Part shown: positions 18,101 through 26,487 of the stretch, piece by piece
Layout: every line of letters begins with the position of its first letter
How positions within the stretch are numbered: position 1 is the first letter of the stretch
Origin: UBA11891 sp049890035
GTDB lineage: Bacteria > Bacteroidota > Bacteroidia > Flavobacteriales > Flavobacteriaceae
Length of the DNA stretch: 41,071 nucleotides
Assembly (NCBI GenBank): GCA_049890035.1
Contig: JBMHCG010000017.1
Span: 1 to 41,071, forward strand
Direction: 5' to 3'
Program-made: the position numbers and the translations under genes
Notes under the pieces: model-generated
Database searches by the model: none
Told to the model about the DNA's origin: nothing
The model's input: only the letters and a program-made list of their open reading frames with translations

Positions 18101-19435
18101 GGTGGGAGCTCGATTGAGCAAGACCGGGTGCCCCTTTAAAACATTTTCAAGTATGTCCCAAACAACAGGTTCTTTCCTGTCGATGATTTTTTTGGCAGAT
18201 TTTACTGTTTTAACTATACCACGTTCTATCAACTTTCTGATGATAAAAGGTTTGTAAAGTTCAGCGGCCATACCTTTGGGCAACCCACACTCAAAAAGTT
18301 TTAGTTCGGGTCCAACAACAATAACGGATCGGGCTGAATAATCAACACGCTTTCCCAGTAAGTTTTGACGAAAACGTCCTTGCTTTCCTTTCAGTGAATC
18401 GGAAAGAGATTTTAAGGGACGATTGGATTCCGTTTTCACTGCAGAAGATTTCCGTGTGTTATCAAAGAGTGAATCCACCGACTCTTGCAACATTCTTTTT
18501 TCATTTCGAAGAATCACTTCAGGAGCCTTGATCTCAACCAAACGCTTCAAACGGTTGTTACGAATGATCACACGACGGTATAAGTCGTTGAGATCGGATG
18601 TGGCGAAACGGCCACCGTCCAAAGGTACCAAAGGACGAAGCTCAGGCGGGATGACAGGGATTACCTTCATTATCATCCACTCCGGTAAATTTTCTTTGCG
18701 CTCGTTTGCATCACGAAAAGCTTCAACAACTTGCAAACGCTTTAAGGCCTCTGTTTTACGCTGCTTCGAGGTTTCGTTATTGGCTTTGTGGCGCAATTCA
18801 TAGGAGAGTTCATTGAGGTCAATGCGACCCAACAATTCGATCAAACATTCTGCGCCCATTTTAGCAATGAACTTGTCCGGATCACTGTCCTCAAGATATT
18901 GGTTTTCTGTAGGTAAAGAATCCATGATGTTTAGGTATTCTTCCTCCGTAAGAAAATCCATTTTTTGTACCGACTCCCCTTCTTCATTTTTAGCAATTCC
19001 CGGTTGAATGACTACGTATCTTTCATAATAAATAATCATGTCCAACTTCTTTGAGGGCAACCCAAGAAGGTATCCTATCTTGTTAGGTAGGGAGCGGAAA
19101 TACCAAATATGGGCAACGGGGACCACCAGATTGATATGCCCAACACGATCCCGACGTACTTTCTTTTCGGTCACCTCTACACCACATCGGTCGCAAACAA
19201 TACCTTTGTAACGGATGCGTTTGTACTTTCCACAAGCACATTCAAAGTCTTTGACCGGACCAAAAATACGCTCACAAAATAAACCGTCACGTTCGGGTTT
19301 GTGCGTACGATAATTGATCGTCTCTGGTTTTAAAACTTCACCGCGAGATTTGTTGAGGATGACCTCGGGAGATGCCAAACCTATTGATATTTTATTGAAT
19401 TTTTTTTGGGTAATGGGTTCGTTTGTTCTAGCCAT
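15128..19435 (-). CDS. rpoC: DNA-directed RNA polymerase subunit beta'
   Basis: A 1435-residue beta' subunit of the core RNA polymerase. The N-terminal zinc ribbon is CAC...CDRC (Cys66, 68, 81, 84). The absolutely conserved catalytic loop NADFDGDQM sits at about residues 475-483, its three Asp holding the catalytic Mg. The second zinc site is C..RDGICVKCYG near residues 897-907, followed by the trigger-loop region GEPGTQLTLRTFHVGG. Length and motif order are normal for Bacteroidota. It starts 32 bases after the rpoB stop and is followed after three bases by DUF3467. Confidence 0.99.
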   Translation of the reverse strand: MARTNEPITQKKFNKISIGLASPEVILNKSRGEVLKPETINYRTHKPERDGLFCERIFGPVKDFECACGKYKRIRYKGIVCDRCGVEVTEKKVRRDRVGHINLVVPVAHIWYFRSLPNKIGYLLGLPSKKLDMIIYYERYVVIQPGIAKNEEGESVQKMDFLTEEEYLNIMDSLPTENQYLEDSDPDKFIAKMGAECLIELLGRIDLNELSYELRHKANNETSKQRKTEALKRLQVVEAFRDANERKENLPEWMIMKVIPVIPPELRPLVPLDGGRFATSDLNDLYRRVIIRNNRLKRLVEIKAPEVILRNEKRMLQESVDSLFDNTRKSSAVKTESNRPLKSLSDSLKGKQGRFRQNLLGKRVDYSARSVIVVGPELKLFECGLPKGMAAELYKPFIIRKLIERGIVKTVKSAKKIIDRKEPVVWDILENVLKGHPVLLNRAPTLHRLGIQAFQPKLIEGKAIQLHPLVCTAFNADFDGDQMAVHLPLGPEAILEAQLLMLASHNILNPANGSPITVPSQDMVLGLYYMTKARKSTKEHPIKGEGLVFYSAEEVHIALNEQRVDLNAMVKIRAKDINEEGQLVYQLIDSTVGRVLFNEVVPEQAGYINEVLTKKNLREIIGRILKVTSVPETAEFLDKIKDMGYGFAFKGGLSFSLGDIIIPPKKEQMISDANKQVEGIMANYNMGLITNNERYNQVIDVWTSTNATLTELAMKNISEDQQGFNSVYMMLDSGARGSKEQIRQLTGMRGLMAKPKKSNVGGGEIIENPILSNFKEGLSILEYFISTHGARKGLADTALKTADAGYLTRRLVDVSQDAIINIEDCNTLRGINVSALKKNEEIVESLGERIIGRVALHDVVNPSTNEVLVAAGEEITDAIVSAIEASPVDAVEVRSPLTCEARDGICVKCYGRNLATRKMVQKGEAVGVVAAQSIGEPGTQLTLRTFHVGGVAGNISEENSLVAKFKGVAEIEDLKTVKGEDAEGKPAEIVISRTAEIKLLDAKTKNILSTNNIPYGSTIKIENRAKLNKGDLICQWDPFNGVIVSEFSGKIVFENIEQGVTYQVEIDEQTGFQEKVISESRNKKLIPTLLIVDSKGTTLRSYNLPVGAHLIVDDGEKIKEGKILVKIPRKSAKSGDITGGLPRVTELFEARNPSNPAVVSEIDGVVSFGKIKRGNREIIVESKFGDIKKYLVKLSNQILVQENDFVKAGMPLSDGSITPTDILNIKGPSAVQQYLVNEVQEVYRLQGVKINDKHFEVVVRQMMRRVKIQDPGDSIFLEGQLVYKSDFIQENDALYGKKIVEEVGDSENVKAGQMITARELRDENSLLKREDKALVSARDAEPATATPELQGITRASLQTKSFISAASFQETTKVLNEAAVNGKEDHLNGLKENVIVGHKIPAGTGLREYNNTIVGSKDEYKSLLIDQKEEVAATE

Positions 19436-19467
19436 TTTCTGTGGATACGCTGTTAAACAATTTTTTT

Positions 19468-22400
19468 TTACTCTTCCAATCGAATGTCCAATCCAAGACC
19501 ATTCAATTCATGCATCAAGACGTTAAACGACTCGGGCAATCCAGCTTCGGGGAGGGTGTCTCCCTTAACAATTGATTCATAAGTTTTGGCACGACCAATC
19601 ACGTCATCGGATTTGACTGTCAAAATCTCTTGTAAGGTGCTCGAAGCGCCATAGGCTTCAAGAGCCCATACTTCCATTTCTCCGAAACGCTGTCCACCAA
19701 ACTGCGCTTTACCACCAAGGGGTTGTTGTGTAATTAAAGAATAGGGTCCGATGGAACGAGAGTGCATCTTATCGTCAACCATGTGACCCAATTTCAGCAT
19801 ATAAATAACACCTACAGTAGCCGGCTGGTCGAAACGCTCTCCGGTACCTCCGTCATACAGATAGGTGTGTCCAAACCGAGGGACACCCGCTTCATCTGTC
19901 AAGGCATTGATTTCGTCCAAACTGGCTCCATCAAAAATGGGGGTTGCATATTTTTGATCTAATTTTTGGCCTGCCCAACCTAAAACAGTTTCATAAATCT
20001 GTCCAATGTTCATTCGTGAGGGTACGCCCAACGGATTCAGTACGATGTCAACAGGCGTTCCGTCGTCTAAGAAAGGCATCTCTTCCTCACGGACTATTCG
20101 AGCTACAATTCCTTTATTACCGTGGCGGCCTGCCATTTTATCGCCTACTTTCAACTTGCGTTTTTTAGCAATATAAACCTTGGCCAGCTTCTTGATCCCT
20201 GCGGGAAGTTCATCACCCACGCTGATGGTAAAGTTTTCTCTACGCAAAGCCCCCTGCAAATCGTTTTCCTTGATTTTATAGTTGTGTATCAAGTCATTGA
20301 TCAATCGATTGGTGGCACCTGTCGTTGTCCATACACCTTGTGTCAAGTGGGTGTAATCTTCAACCGCATTGAGCATTTTTAGGGTATATTTCTTACCTTT
20401 TGGAAGCACTTCTTCACCCAAATCATTTTGTACGCCTTGACAGGTTTTTCCGTTCAATATGGAAAATAACTTATCGACCAATACCGATTTGAGTTCTTGG
20501 AATTTCACCTCATAGGCAGCGTCCAATGCATCCAATTCTTGCTTGTCTTGGTTGCGCTTGCGTTTGTCTTTTATAGAACGGGTAAAAAGTTTTTTGTCAA
20601 TAACAACACCGTGTAAAGAAGGTGGTGCTTTGAAAGAAGCATCTTTTACATCCCCTGCTTTATCACCAAAGATGGCACGAAGCAGTTTTTCTTCTGGTGT
20701 CGGGTCGGATTCCCCTTTGGGTGTAATCTTTCCGATAAGAATATCACCCGGATTAACCTCAGCACCGATACGAATCATTCCGTTTTCATCCAAGTCTTTT
20801 GTAGCTTCTTCACTAACATTTGGAATGTCGTCAGTTAATTCCTCAGTTCCCAACTTGGTGTCACGAACGTCCAAAGAATATTCATCAATGTGGATGGATG
20901 TAAAAATATCCTCACGAACCACTTTTTCAGAAATTACTATGGCATCTTCGAAATTATACCCCTTCCAAGGCATGAAAGCAACTTTCATGTTTCGACCTAA
21001 AGCGAGTTCGCCTTTTTCTGTCGCATACCCCTGAGACAATACCTGACCTTTGGCAACACGATCGCCTTTTTTGACAATCGGTTTTAGATTGATACAAGTC
21101 CCCTGATTGGTTTTTCGGAACTTAATCAAGTCATAGGTTCGGGTATCTCCATCAAATCGAACCAAACGCTCTTCTTCTGTGAGGTCATATTTGATTGTGA
21201 TTGAATTGGCATCTACATATTCTACGACACCTTCTCCTTCAGCATTGATTAAAACACGAGAATCGGAGGCCACTTGTCGTTCCAAACCAGTTCCAACGAT
21301 AGGGGATTCAGGTCGTAACAATGGGACGGCCTGTCGCATCATGTTGGATCCCATCAGGGCTCGGTTGGCGTCATCATGCTCCAAAAAAGGAATCAATGAA
21401 GCAGAGATGGAAGCAATTTGATTGGGTGCTACATCAGTGTAGTTTATTTGGTCTGGGGTAACCACAGGAAAATCAGCTTGATCCCTTGCAATAACGCGAT
21501 CATTGGTTATTTTTCCAGCCCCATCAATAGCCACTGTGGACTGTGCAATCAATTTGTTTTCTTCCTCTTCAGCACTTAAGTAGATGGTGTTTTCAAGATC
21601 GACAACACCCGCTTCTACTTTCCGGTAAGGTGTCTCGATAAACCCAAGGTTGTTAACTTTTGCAAAAACCCCCAAAGAAGAAATCAACCCAATATTGGGT
21701 CCCTCTGGCGTTTCAATTGGACACAGGCGACCGTAATGGGTGTAGTGTACATCACGAACCTCGAAACCGGCTCTTTCACGAGACAGACCACCGGGCCCAA
21801 GGGCAGACAATCTCCGCTTGTGCGTAATCTCGGCCAGTGGGTTGGTTTGATCCATAAACTGAGAAAGCTGATTTGTCCCAAAGAATGTATTGATAACCGA
21901 TGACAATGTTTTGGCATTAATCAAATCAATCGGCGTGAATACTTCATTGTCACGAACATTCATCCGCTCACGAATCGTTCGAGCCATTCGCGCCAATCCT
22001 ACACCAAACTGTGAGGAAAGTTGTTCGCCTACCGTTCGTACACGACGGTTGGACAAGTGATCGATATCGTCAATCTCGGCTTTGGAGTTAATCAGTTCAA
22101 TCAAATATTTGATGATGGTGATGATATCCAACTTGGTCAGGACCTGCTTGTCCATTTCAACATCCAAGTTGAGCTTTTTATTCATTCGGTATCGACCAAC
22201 TTCTCCTAGATTGTATCGTTGATCCGAGAAAAATAACTTGTCAATAATCCCCCGAGCGGTATCCTCATCGGGTGGTTCTGCATTACGCAACTGTCTGTAT
22301 ATGTGCTCAACAGCTTCTTTTTCAGAATTGGTAGGGTCTTTCTGTAAGGTGTTGTGAATGATGGCATAATCGGACATATGCGCATCTTCTTTGTGTAACA

Positions 22401-23277
22401 ATATGGTTTTGACATCGGCGTCAAGTATTTCATCGATATGATCCTTCTCTAGGAGTGTGTCCCGATCAATAATAATTTCGTTTCGTTCGATAGAAATTAC
22501 TTCTCCGGTATCCTCATCGACAAAATCCTCGTGCCAGGTTTTCAAAACGCGGGCGGCCAATTTTCGTCCCAATACTTTTTTAAGTCCTGTTTTGGAAACT
22601 TTGATTTCTTCGGCCAGATCGAATATCTCAAGGATGTCTTTATCACGCTCGTAACCAATGGCTCGGAACAAGGTTGTTACAGGTAATTTTTTCTTTCGGT
22701 CGATGTAAGCATACATGACACTATTGATATCCGTAGCAAATTCTATCCAAGAACCCTTAAATGGAATGACACGTGCCGAGTATAATTTGGTTCCATTGGC
22801 ATGGAACGATTGCCCAAAAAAGACCCCAGGTGAGCGGTGTAATTGAGATACGACAATGCGCTCGGCACCATTAATTATGAAAGTTCCGCTGGGCGTCATG
22901 TAGGGTATGATACCCAAAAATACGTCTTGCACTATGGTTTCAAAGTCTTCATGCTCAGGATCAGTACAATACAGTTTCAAGCGGGCTTTCAGGGGAACGG
23001 AGTAAGAAAGACCACGCTCGATACATTCTTGAATAGAATAGCGAGGCGGGTCGACAAAATAGTCCAAAAACTCTAAGACAAACTGATTGCGTGTGTCTGT
23101 AATAGGAAAATTTTCCTTGAAAGTATTGAACAAGCCTTCTTCGGCGCGTTCGTCTGACTTGGTTTCCAATTGAAAAAAATCCTGGAAGGATTTTATCTGG
23201 ATATCGAGGAAATCGGGGTATTCTGGGGTGTGCTTTGCGGATGTAAAGTTGACTCGGTTGTGAACGGATCTCGGCAT
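19468..23277 (-). CDS. rpoB: DNA-directed RNA polymerase subunit beta
   Basis: A 1269-residue beta subunit of core RNA polymerase. The rifampicin-pocket segment near residues 460-500 (QLSQFMDQTNPL, HKRRLSALGPGGL) keeps the Asp, His and Ser residues whose substitution gives resistance, so the sequence is of the susceptible type. Downstream, ETPEGPNIGLI, the GRNMKVAFMPWKGYNFEDA region and GRHGNKGIVARI (bridging and catalytic-centre contacts) are intact. It is separated from rplL by 112 bases holding an attenuator-like hairpin, and from rpoC by 32 bases. Confidence 0.99.
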   Translation of the reverse strand: MPRSVHNRVNFTSAKHTPEYPDFLDIQIKSFQDFFQLETKSDERAEEGLFNTFKENFPITDTRNQFVLEFLDYFVDPPRYSIQECIERGLSYSVPLKARLKLYCTDPEHEDFETIVQDVFLGIIPYMTPSGTFIINGAERIVVSQLHRSPGVFFGQSFHANGTKLYSARVIPFKGSWIEFATDINSVMYAYIDRKKKLPVTTLFRAIGYERDKDILEIFDLAEEIKVSKTGLKKVLGRKLAARVLKTWHEDFVDEDTGEVISIERNEIIIDRDTLLEKDHIDEILDADVKTILLHKEDAHMSDYAIIHNTLQKDPTNSEKEAVEHIYRQLRNAEPPDEDTARGIIDKLFFSDQRYNLGEVGRYRMNKKLNLDVEMDKQVLTKLDIITIIKYLIELINSKAEIDDIDHLSNRRVRTVGEQLSSQFGVGLARMARTIRERMNVRDNEVFTPIDLINAKTLSSVINTFFGTNQLSQFMDQTNPLAEITHKRRLSALGPGGLSRERAGFEVRDVHYTHYGRLCPIETPEGPNIGLISSLGVFAKVNNLGFIETPYRKVEAGVVDLENTIYLSAEEEENKLIAQSTVAIDGAGKITNDRVIARDQADFPVVTPDQINYTDVAPNQIASISASLIPFLEHDDANRALMGSNMMRQAVPLLRPESPIVGTGLERQVASDSRVLINAEGEGVVEYVDANSITIKYDLTEEERLVRFDGDTRTYDLIKFRKTNQGTCINLKPIVKKGDRVAKGQVLSQGYATEKGELALGRNMKVAFMPWKGYNFEDAIVISEKVVREDIFTSIHIDEYSLDVRDTKLGTEELTDDIPNVSEEATKDLDENGMIRIGAEVNPGDILIGKITPKGESDPTPEEKLLRAIFGDKAGDVKDASFKAPPSLHGVVIDKKLFTRSIKDKRKRNQDKQELDALDAAYEVKFQELKSVLVDKLFSILNGKTCQGVQNDLGEEVLPKGKKYTLKMLNAVEDYTHLTQGVWTTTGATNRLINDLIHNYKIKENDLQGALRRENFTISVGDELPAGIKKLAKVYIAKKRKLKVGDKMAGRHGNKGIVARIVREEEMPFLDDGTPVDIVLNPLGVPSRMNIGQIYETVLGWAGQKLDQKYATPIFDGASLDEINALTDEAGVPRFGHTYLYDGGTGERFDQPATVGVIYMLKLGHMVDDKMHSRSIGPYSLITQQPLGGKAQFGGQRFGEMEVWALEAYGASSTLQEILTVKSDDVIGRAKTYESIVKGDTLPEAGLPESFNVLMHELNGLGLDIRLEE

Positions 23278-23332
23278 CGATACTTTTGTTTATGTTACCA
23301 AAAAAAAAATGAGATTGGGGGACTACGAATTG

Positions 23333-23376
23333 AAAAAGGCTTTAGGTTTCTGTTCGTAGAAACCTAAAGCTTTTCC
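23333..23376 (-). terminator. Attenuator-like hairpin between rplL and rpoB
   Basis: Read on the minus strand, GCTTTAGGTTTCT pairs with AGAAACCTAAAGC across a six-base loop. Beyond one mismatch, further A-U pairs lead into a run of five T. It is a good rho-independent terminator placed inside an otherwise continuous operon, so it probably lets only part of the ribosomal-protein transcripts continue into rpoBC. This resembles the partial terminator known between rplL and rpoB in Escherichia coli. Confidence 0.75.
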
Positions 23377-23389
23377 TTGTTATTAAAAC

Positions 23390-23767
23390 TTACTTAAGCT
23401 CTACTTCAGCACCTGCTTCTTCCAAAGAACTTTTCAATCCTTCGGCTTCGTCTTTGGCGACACCCTCTTTCAGTGGGCTCGGTGCTCCGTCGACCAATTC
23501 TTTGGCTTCTTTCAAACCAAGTCCTGTCAATTCTTTAACAAGTTTCACTACGGCTAATTTAGAACCACCTGCGGATTTTAAAATCACATCAAATTCTGAT
23601 TTTTCTTCCGCGGCATCGCCACCACCTCCAGCAGCAGGGCCTGCTACTGCAACAGCTGCAGCTGCCGGTTCAATACCGTATTCTTCTTTTAAAATATCAG
23701 CCAACTCATTGACTTCTTTTACTGTCAAGTTGACTAGTTGTTCTGCGAATTCTTTCAAATCTGCCAT
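23390..23767 (-). CDS. rplL: 50S ribosomal protein L7/L12
   Basis: 125 residues. The N-terminal dimerisation helices (MADLKEFAEQLVNLTVKEV) are followed by an Ala/Gly-rich hinge (AAAAVAVAGPAAGGGGDAA) and the C-terminal factor-binding domain (FDVILKSAGGSKLAVVKLV ... GLGLKEAKELVDGAP). It forms the ribosomal stalk together with L10, recruiting translational GTPases such as the EF-Tu and RF3 encoded here. It lies 67 bases downstream of rplJ in the same transcription unit. Confidence 0.99.
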   Translation of the reverse strand: MADLKEFAEQLVNLTVKEVNELADILKEEYGIEPAAAAVAVAGPAAGGGGDAAEEKSEFDVILKSAGGSKLAVVKLVKELTGLGLKEAKELVDGAPSPLKEGVAKDEAEGLKSSLEEAGAEVELK

Positions 23768-23834
23768 TTTGTTCTGTTTTAAAAAATTTACTTTTCTTTA
23801 TTAAGGGTTGAGTGCGTACTTAGTTAATGTCAGT

Positions 23835-24350
23835 CTAACGCTCTGACAAGGTTGTGAGAATCCCCGAAAGGTTACTACCACCCGATTGGAGGGCAGAAAC
23901 CACATTTTTGGTGGGTGATTGAAGCAACATAATGATGTCGCCAATCAATTCCTCTCTCGATTTGATCGACACCAAAGCATCAATCATATCGTCACCAATG
24001 TAGATGGCTTCTTCGATGAAGGCACCTTTGAGAATCGGTTTTTCTGACTTTCTACGAAAATCTTTGATCACTTTGGCGGGAGCATTTCCAGCTTCTGAAA
24101 TCATCATGGAGGTATTGCCTTTCAAAACGTCTTGCAATTCTCCAAACTCTTTTTCGGAAGCTTCCATCGCTTTCGACAACAATGTATTCTTGACCACGGC
24201 CAGTTTGATATCGGCTTTGAAGCAGGCACGACGCAAAGCAGATGTTTCTGATGCGTTGAGTCCAGCAATATCAGCCAAATAAAGGTTTTTGGCCTCAGAC
24301 AAGGTGGTTGTCAGATCTTCGATTACTTGGGCTTTTTCCTGTTTTGTCAT
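23835..24350 (-). CDS. rplJ: 50S ribosomal protein L10
   Basis: 171 residues. The N-terminal rRNA-binding domain is recognisable from NLYLADIAGLNASETSALRR and VVKNTLLSKAM; the C-terminal helix that holds L7/L12 dimers is at the end (VVSALQSGGSNLSGILTTL). It starts 20 bases after the rplA stop. That spacer is far too short for an L10 leader RNA of the kind that autoregulates rplJL in Proteobacteria and Firmicutes, so control is probably exerted elsewhere in this operon. Confidence 0.98.
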   Translation of the reverse strand: MTKQEKAQVIEDLTTTLSEAKNLYLADIAGLNASETSALRRACFKADIKLAVVKNTLLSKAMEASEKEFGELQDVLKGNTSMMISEAGNAPAKVIKDFRRKSEKPILKGAFIEEAIYIGDDMIDALVSIKSREELIGDIIMLLQSPTKNVVSALQSGGSNLSGILTTLSER

Positions 24351-24370
24351 AAAACTTGAATTTTACAAAT

Positions 24371-25060
24371 CTAAGCGGTCTTCGTTTCTACAGGGATACC
24401 TGGACTCATGGTACTGGATAAGTACACACTTTTCATGTATACCCCTTTGGTTGAAGAAGGCTTTAGTTTTTGGATTGTTTTCAATAGCTCATCGGCATTT
24501 TCGAATATTTTTTCAGCATCAAAAGACGCTTTTCCAATTGACGCATGGACAATACCTGTCTTGTCAACTTTAAAATCGATCTTTCCACCTTTCACATCCG
24601 AAACGGCTTTTTGAATGTCCATCGTCACGGTACCCGTTTTGGGATTGGGCATCAATCCTCTTGGACCGAGTACACGACCTAAGGGGCCTAATTTCCCCAT
24701 AACGCTGGGCATTGTTACAATCACATCGACATCGGTCCAACCATCTTTTATTTTTTGTAGATACTCGTCCAAACCAACAAAATCGGCTCCAGCTTCCTTG
24801 GCTTCTTCTTCCTTATCAGGAGTCACAAGTGCAAGAACACGGACGGTTTTTCCAGTTCCGTGAGGGAGTGTCACTACCCCACGAACCATCTGATTGGCTT
24901 TTCTTGGATCAACTCCAAGACGAACAGCCAGGTCTACAGAGGCATCAAATTTGGCGGTCGATATTTCTTTCACCAGAGCGGCGGCTTCTTTCAAAGAGTA
25001 GAGTTTTTTAAAATCTACTTTGGCTCTGGCTTCTTTCTGTTTTTTTGTTAGTCGTGCCAT
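24371..25060 (-). CDS. rplA: 50S ribosomal protein L1
   Basis: 229 residues with the L1 signatures VRGVVTLPHGTGKTVRVL and MPNPKTGTVTMD. It binds 23S rRNA at the mobile L1 stalk beside the E site. In other bacteria L1 also represses translation of the rplK-rplA message. Nine bases separate it from rplK, consistent with coupled expression. Confidence 0.98.
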   Translation of the reverse strand: MARLTKKQKEARAKVDFKKLYSLKEAAALVKEISTAKFDASVDLAVRLGVDPRKANQMVRGVVTLPHGTGKTVRVLALVTPDKEEEAKEAGADFVGLDEYLQKIKDGWTDVDVIVTMPSVMGKLGPLGRVLGPRGLMPNPKTGTVTMDIQKAVSDVKGGKIDFKVDKTGIVHASIGKASFDAEKIFENADELLKTIQKLKPSSTKGVYMKSVYLSSTMSPGIPVETKTA

Positions 25061-25069
25061 CGCTAAATA

Positions 25070-25513
25070 TTAAGAGTTAAAGGGCGCATCCCCAGAAATT
25101 TTAAATCCCATTGAACGCGCGGTTCCTGCCACCATTTTCATAGCAGACTCAATGGTAAACGCATTCAAATCGGGCATTTTGTCCTCGGCGATCGTTTTGA
25201 CTTGATCCCAAGTAACAGTAGCCACTTTGTTTCTATTGGGTTCGCCCGAACCTTTTTTGGCTTTGGCTGCTTCCATCAATTGAACGGCCGCTGGTGGTGT
25301 CTTGATTACAAATTCAAAGGACTTGTCTTTGAACACAGAAATTACGACAGGCAATACTTTCCCTTGCTTGTCCTGAGTTCTCGCATTAAACTGCTTACAG
25401 AACTCCATGATGTTAACTCCTGCGGCACCCAGCGCGGGTCCAACCGGTGGCGATGGATTCGCAGCACCTCCCCGAACTTGAAGTTTTAAAACTTTGTCTA
25501 TTTCTTTTGCCAT
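25070..25513 (-). CDS. rplK: 50S ribosomal protein L11
   Basis: 147 residues. The N-terminal proline-rich switch segment (RGGAANPSPPVGPALGAAGV) and the C-terminal rRNA-binding domain (KVATVTWDQVKTIAEDKM ... ARSMGF) are both complete. It binds the GTPase-associated centre of 23S rRNA and takes part in stringent-response signalling. It is preceded by a 68-base spacer with a strong hairpin. Confidence 0.99.
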   Translation of the reverse strand: MAKEIDKVLKLQVRGGAANPSPPVGPALGAAGVNIMEFCKQFNARTQDKQGKVLPVVISVFKDKSFEFVIKTPPAAVQLMEAAKAKKGSGEPNRNKVATVTWDQVKTIAEDKMPDLNAFTIESAMKMVAGTARSMGFKISGDAPFNS

Positions 25514-25531
25514 TGTTTTAATTGAGTTGTT

Positions 25532-25563
25532 GATTCACTTTCAGTGGAAGCGAAAAGTGAATC
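25532..25563 (-). promoter_or_regulatory. Leader hairpin upstream of rplK
   Basis: GATTCACTTT and AAAGTGAATC form a perfect 10-bp stem with a 12-base loop in the nusG-rplK spacer, ending about 19 bases before the rplK ATG. No T-run follows, so it is not a terminator. The position fits an RNA element controlling rplK-rplA translation or an RNA processing site. Binding by L1 is possible but not shown. Confidence 0.5.
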
Positions 25564-25581
25564 GGTTTATCAGTGTAACAT

Positions 25582-26133
25582 TTATAATTTTTCAACTTGC
25601 ATATAACTGAGCTCGAGTGGTGTCTTACGACCAAAAATCTTCACCATTACTTCGAGCTTTCTTTTTTCTTCGTTGACCTTCTCTATGGATCCGGTGAATC
25701 CATTAAATGGACCATCTACTACTTTTACGTTTTCTCCAACCGTGTACGGAATGGCCACGTGCTCCGTCGACAAGGCCAATTCATCAACCTTGCCAAGCAT
25801 TCTATTGACCTCGGACTGACGCAAAGGCACAGGGTCGCCTCCTTTGGTTTCTCCCAAAAAGCCAATAACATTGGTCACCGACTTGATAATGTGTGGCACC
25901 TCACCGATAAGATTGGCTTTGATCATAATGTACCCTGGGAAATAGGTACGCTCCTTATTAATTTTTTTACCGTTTCGAATCTGAACAACCTTTTCAGTTG
26001 GAACCAAAAGTTCTTCAACAGCTTCACCATATCCCATGCGATTGATTTCGGATTCAATATAGTCCTTGATTTTTGCCTCTTGTCCACTCACGGCTCGGAT
26101 GACATACCACTTTTTGTCGGTAACTTCAGTCAT
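25582..26133 (-). CDS. nusG: Transcription termination/antitermination protein NusG
   Basis: 183 residues. The N-terminal NGN domain (KWYVIRAVSGQEAKIKDYI, and further on the FPGYIMIKANL segment) binds RNA polymerase. The C-terminal KOW domain (ENVKVVDGPFNGFTGSIEKV) contacts Rho or ribosomal protein S10. It is five bases downstream of secE, the near-universal secE-nusG pairing. Confidence 0.98.
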   Translation of the reverse strand: MTEVTDKKWYVIRAVSGQEAKIKDYIESEINRMGYGEAVEELLVPTEKVVQIRNGKKINKERTYFPGYIMIKANLIGEVPHIIKSVTNVIGFLGETKGGDPVPLRQSEVNRMLGKVDELALSTEHVAIPYTVGENVKVVDGPFNGFTGSIEKVNEEKRKLEVMVKIFGRKTPLELSYMQVEKL

Positions 26134-26138
26134 TCAGC

Positions 26139-26333
26139 TTAATTAATGAATTTAAAATAACCCGACACTACAGAAGATAACACAGTATCGGCACCCCAAA
26201 TCGCAAGGGAAAACAAAACTGAGAAAACGAATACAATAACAACCAACTGTTGGAGTTCTGCACGAGGTGTCCATGAAACGTTGGTTTTCAATTCTTCGAA
26301 AGAATCTTTAATGTAAGTTATAAATGCTGCCAT
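26139..26333 (-). CDS. secE: Preprotein translocase subunit SecE
   Basis: A 64-residue single-span SecE of the short type. An amphipathic N-terminal helix (FITYIKDSFEELKTNVSWTP) lies on the membrane surface, followed by one transmembrane helix (LVVIVFVFSVLFSLAIWGAD). It clamps SecY in the SecYEG channel. It lies 16 bases downstream of the tRNA-Trp gene and five bases upstream of nusG. Confidence 0.96.
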   Translation of the reverse strand: MAAFITYIKDSFEELKTNVSWTPRAELQQLVVIVFVFSVLFSLAIWGADTVLSSVVSGYFKFIN

Positions 26334-26349
26334 AGCTATCTCTTTTCAG

Positions 26350-26422
26350 CACGGGTTGAGAGACTCGAACTCCCGACACCTGGTTTTGGAGACCAGTGCT
26401 CTACCAACTGAGCTAAACCCGT
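26350..26422 (-). tRNA. trnW: tRNA-Trp (anticodon CCA)
   Basis: A 73-base cloverleaf on the minus strand. Acceptor arms ACGGGTT / AACCCGT pair perfectly with discriminator G; the D arm contains AGCTCAGTTGGTAGAGC; the anticodon stem CTGGT/ACCAG closes a loop with CCA; the T arm contains GTTCGAGTC. The 3' CCA is not encoded. It lies between tuf and secE, the standard Bacteroidota location, and is probably processed from the operon transcript. Confidence 0.97.
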
Positions 26423-26437
26423 TTTTATTTGACACAA

Positions 26438-26464
26438 AAGGCGTCCGCCTACGGCGGACACCTT
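26438..26464 (-). terminator. Hairpin between tuf and tRNA-Trp
   Basis: A near-perfect 12-bp palindrome (one mismatch, core TCCGCC/GGCGGA) with a three-base loop, followed on the minus strand by TTTTGTG. It resembles a weak terminator or RNA-processing hairpin that would separate the abundant tuf message from tRNA-Trp and the secE-rpoC genes. Confidence 0.55.
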
Positions 26465-26487
26465 GATGCATCATTAAAAACTATTTG

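Noticed and set aside
15128..19435. Several long plus-strand frames antisense to rpoC and rpoB
   Set aside because: They are by-products of codon use in the long, highly conserved polymerase genes; none has a family motif.
26438..26464. The GC-rich palindrome between tuf and tRNA-Trp as a mobile REP-like element
   Set aside because: I see no second copy in the window and no neighbouring transposase; an operon terminator or processing hairpin is the simpler reading.
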